6,597 nucleotides of DNA from an uncultured Lachnospiraceae bacterium (GTDB lineage: Bacteria > Bacillota > Clostridia > Lachnospirales > Lachnospiraceae): the NCBI GenBank assembly GCA_900555195.1, contig USKC01000177.1, forward strand, positions 1 to 6,597, written 5' to 3'. This document shows positions 5,423 through 6,597 of the stretch, in pieces. The position numbers were made by a program, and so were the translations under genes. Below the pieces are notes generated by a model. The model had not been told where the DNA came from. It saw only the letters and a list, made by a program, of their open reading frames with translations, and searched no databases. Each line of letters starts with the position of its first letter. Position 1 is the first letter of the stretch.

Positions 5423-6313
5423 TTAATATGCAATCCTAAAATAATCCAAATACGCTTTATATTTATCCTGTGCCGTCAGACAAGTATCTGTCAAATAGCC
5501 CTTTTCGTTATTCCATTCTTTCAATCCACGATAATAAAACAGTTTCAAATTATCCTCAATAATAAACGGGACAATATTATATTTCAAACACTCTTTAAAC
5601 ATAATCAATCTGCCCACACGGCCATTACCGTCTTGAAACGGATGGATTCTTTCAAACTTCACATGGAAATCCAGAATATCTTCAAAAGATTTTTCTTTCT
5701 TGCTGTTGTATTCTGTCAGTAAAGCTTTCATTTTATCGGCAACCTCTTCCGGAAGAGCAGTGTCCATACCTCCCACTTCGTTCGGCATCTTCTTATAATC
5801 ACCAACAGCGAACCAGTCCTTTCCGGAGTCGCTGGTGCCATTTTTCAACATCAAATGCAGTTCCTTAATAAACTTTTCAGTCAGTGCCGCTTTTGCGTTA
5901 TCGATAATCATATCAACGCAGCGGAAATGGTTTACCGTCTCAATCACATCATCTACATTGAGAGCTTCCTTTTCCCCTCCAATGGTATTGGTTTCAAAAA
6001 TGTATCTGGTCTGATCGTGGGTCAAACGGCTGCCTTCCATATGATTGGAATTGTATGTTAAGTCAATCTGTGTCTTATGGTAAATACCGCCGGAATATTT
6101 ACTCGCTTTTTGTCCCTGCAGAATATCCAGCAATGTTATCGGCTGTTCCTTCCTCTTGTTAGAACGTTCCGGCTTTTGGGCATTTTCAGGAATATTCCAG
6201 GTTTTTCCAGTAATAAATGCTCCAATCACACGTCCCTGCGCACAATAATTTCTAACACTACGTTCCGATACATTCCACCTTTTCGCTATTTCAGCAACCG
6301 AAAGGTATCGCAT
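5423..6313 (-). CDS. HTH-Fic protein: class II Fic AMP-transferase with N-terminal helix-turn-helix
   Basis: A 296-residue cytoplasmic protein. Residues about 1-42 form an excisionase/MerR-like helix-turn-helix (YLSVAEIAKRWNVSERSV, with GKTWNIP as a short wing). A Lys/Glu-rich linker leads to a Fic domain. The catalytic motif is complete: HPFQDGNGRVGR (224-235), with H224, the metal-binding D228 and both arginines, which predicts AMP transfer from ATP to a hydroxyl on a target protein. S89-N-H-M-E93-G94 matches the inhibitory motif (S/T)xxxE(G/N); its position before the Fic core makes it class II, self-inhibited, with no separate antitoxin needed. The ATG at 6313 has GGAGG 8 nt upstream and is preferred over 6403, whose 30-residue extension overlaps the promoter. 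By eye the gene is about 40% G+C, well below GH127, suggesting transfer. The target is unknown. Confidence 0.92.
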   Translation of the reverse strand: MRYLSVAEIAKRWNVSERSVRNYCAQGRVIGAFITGKTWNIPENAQKPERSNKRKEQPITLLDILQGQKASKYSGGIYHKTQIDLTYNSNHMEGSRLTHDQTRYIFETNTIGGEKEALNVDDVIETVNHFRCVDMIIDNAKAALTEKFIKELHLMLKNGTSDSGKDWFAVGDYKKMPNEVGGMDTALPEEVADKMKALLTEYNSKKEKSFEDILDFHVKFERIHPFQDGNGRVGRLIMFKECLKYNIVPFIIEDNLKLFYYRGLKEWNNEKGYLTDTCLTAQDKYKAYLDYFRIAY

Positions 6314-6343
6314 CTGCTTTCCTCCGTTATATATTGAATAAAA

Positions 6344-6369
6344 ACTGTACGAATCTACTGTATAGTATA
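6344..6369 (-). promoter_or_regulatory. fic promoter with repeated TACAGT sites
   Basis: On the minus strand TG-T-TATACT places an extended -10 box at 6369-6364; no good -35 hexamer is seen, which is tolerated with an extended -10. Two direct TACAGT copies (6362-6357 and 6349-6344), 13 bp apart, lie over the start region. The first is within a short palindrome TACT-GTAT-AGTA (6356-6367) overlapping the -10 box. This could be where the protein's own helix-turn-helix binds. Confidence 0.45.
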
Positions 6370-6444
6370 ACACATTATCGGCAAAATTTTTAACTTTTCC
6401 CATCGTATTTTTTCTTTTTTTGCCGTTATGGAAAATTTGCTACC

Positions 6445-6503
6445 GCTCAACCACCCGAGTTTTGGTGTCATCCCGGTCGGCGTTAAAACTCGGATGGCTG
6501 AAC
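6445..6503. repeat. Long imperfect inverted repeat upstream of fic
   Basis: The 19-nt arms 6445-6463 and 6485-6503 pair at 16 of 19 positions, with an uninterrupted 9-bp core CCGAGTTTT / AAAACTCGG. The 21-nt loop is G/C-rich. No T-run follows on either strand, so it is not an intrinsic terminator. It may be the end of a repeated or mobile element. The surrounding 6404-6597 otherwise holds only a T-rich tract (6406-6420) and the doubtful ORF at the right edge. Confidence 0.55.
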
Positions 6504-6507
6504 AGTA

Positions 6508-6597
6508 ATGGAAGGTCTAATCCGCAGCAGCAAAGGAATTGTATTTCCCGCCATTCCCTTATATAATCATGTTAATTGGACATCGTATGAAAAGATT
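6508..6597 (+). CDS. Possible partial ORF running off the right edge (30 codons)
   Basis: From ATG 6508 a frame is open to the end of the window and begins MEGLIRSSKGIVFPAIP. An in-frame TGA sits at 6499-6501. No good ribosome binding site precedes the ATG, and I recognise no family. Thirty open codons can arise by chance, so this is listed only because the gene could continue outside the window. Confidence 0.15.
   Translation, partial: MEGLIRSSKGIVFPAIPLYNHVNWTSYEKI

Noticed and set aside
6314..6403. 30-residue N-terminal extension of the Fic protein
   Set aside because: It crosses the extended -10 promoter, while the ATG at 6313 has GGAGG at good spacing and begins exactly at the HTH domain.

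Overview
The window looks like a chromosomal segment of a Gram-positive clostridium, most likely a gut Lachnospiraceae-type organism. The reasons are strong AGGAGG-type ribosome binding sites, consensus sigma-A promoters (TTGACA/TTGAAC with 17-bp spacers), hairpin-plus-T-run terminators, a plant-glycan GH127 enzyme, a secreted NlpC/P60 hydrolase with a low-complexity linker, and a short thioredoxin reductase. The taxon is inferred from style and gene content, not from a marker gene.

Layout: a terminator for a plus-strand gene outside the window (about 25-56) is followed by a promoter/operator region and a GH127 (DUF1680) beta-L-arabinofuranosidase-type gene on the plus strand (302-2227). It converges on a minus-strand gene for a secreted NlpC/P60 cell-wall hydrolase (2430-3863). 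The roughly 200 bp between them are packed with hairpins. Upstream of the hydrolase is a consensus promoter with a CcpA cre-like site and WalR-like hexamers, then an array of 24-bp tandem repeats that begins inside the last eight codons of trxB. trxB (4268-5182, minus) has its own near-consensus promoter embedded in a perfect 9-bp inverted repeat. A structured intergenic stretch (5275-5422) separates it from a minus-strand gene for a Fic AMP-transferase with an N-terminal helix-turn-helix and a built-in inhibitory motif (5423-6313). Beyond fic lie its promoter, a long imperfect inverted repeat (6445-6503) and a doubtful partial ORF at the right edge.

The four genes do not form an operon or pathway. 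They are singly transcribed units: cytoplasmic glycan breakdown, cell-wall remodelling, thiol redox balance, and post-translational modification of a protein target. The fic region is visibly more A+T-rich than GH127 or trxB and carries its own promoter, which suggests an acquired gene. The most unusual sequence-level signals are the frame-preserving 24-bp array duplicating the trxB 3' end with its stop codon, the palindromes placed on the GH127 and trxB promoters, and the structured intergenic elements, two of which share short motifs in the same order.
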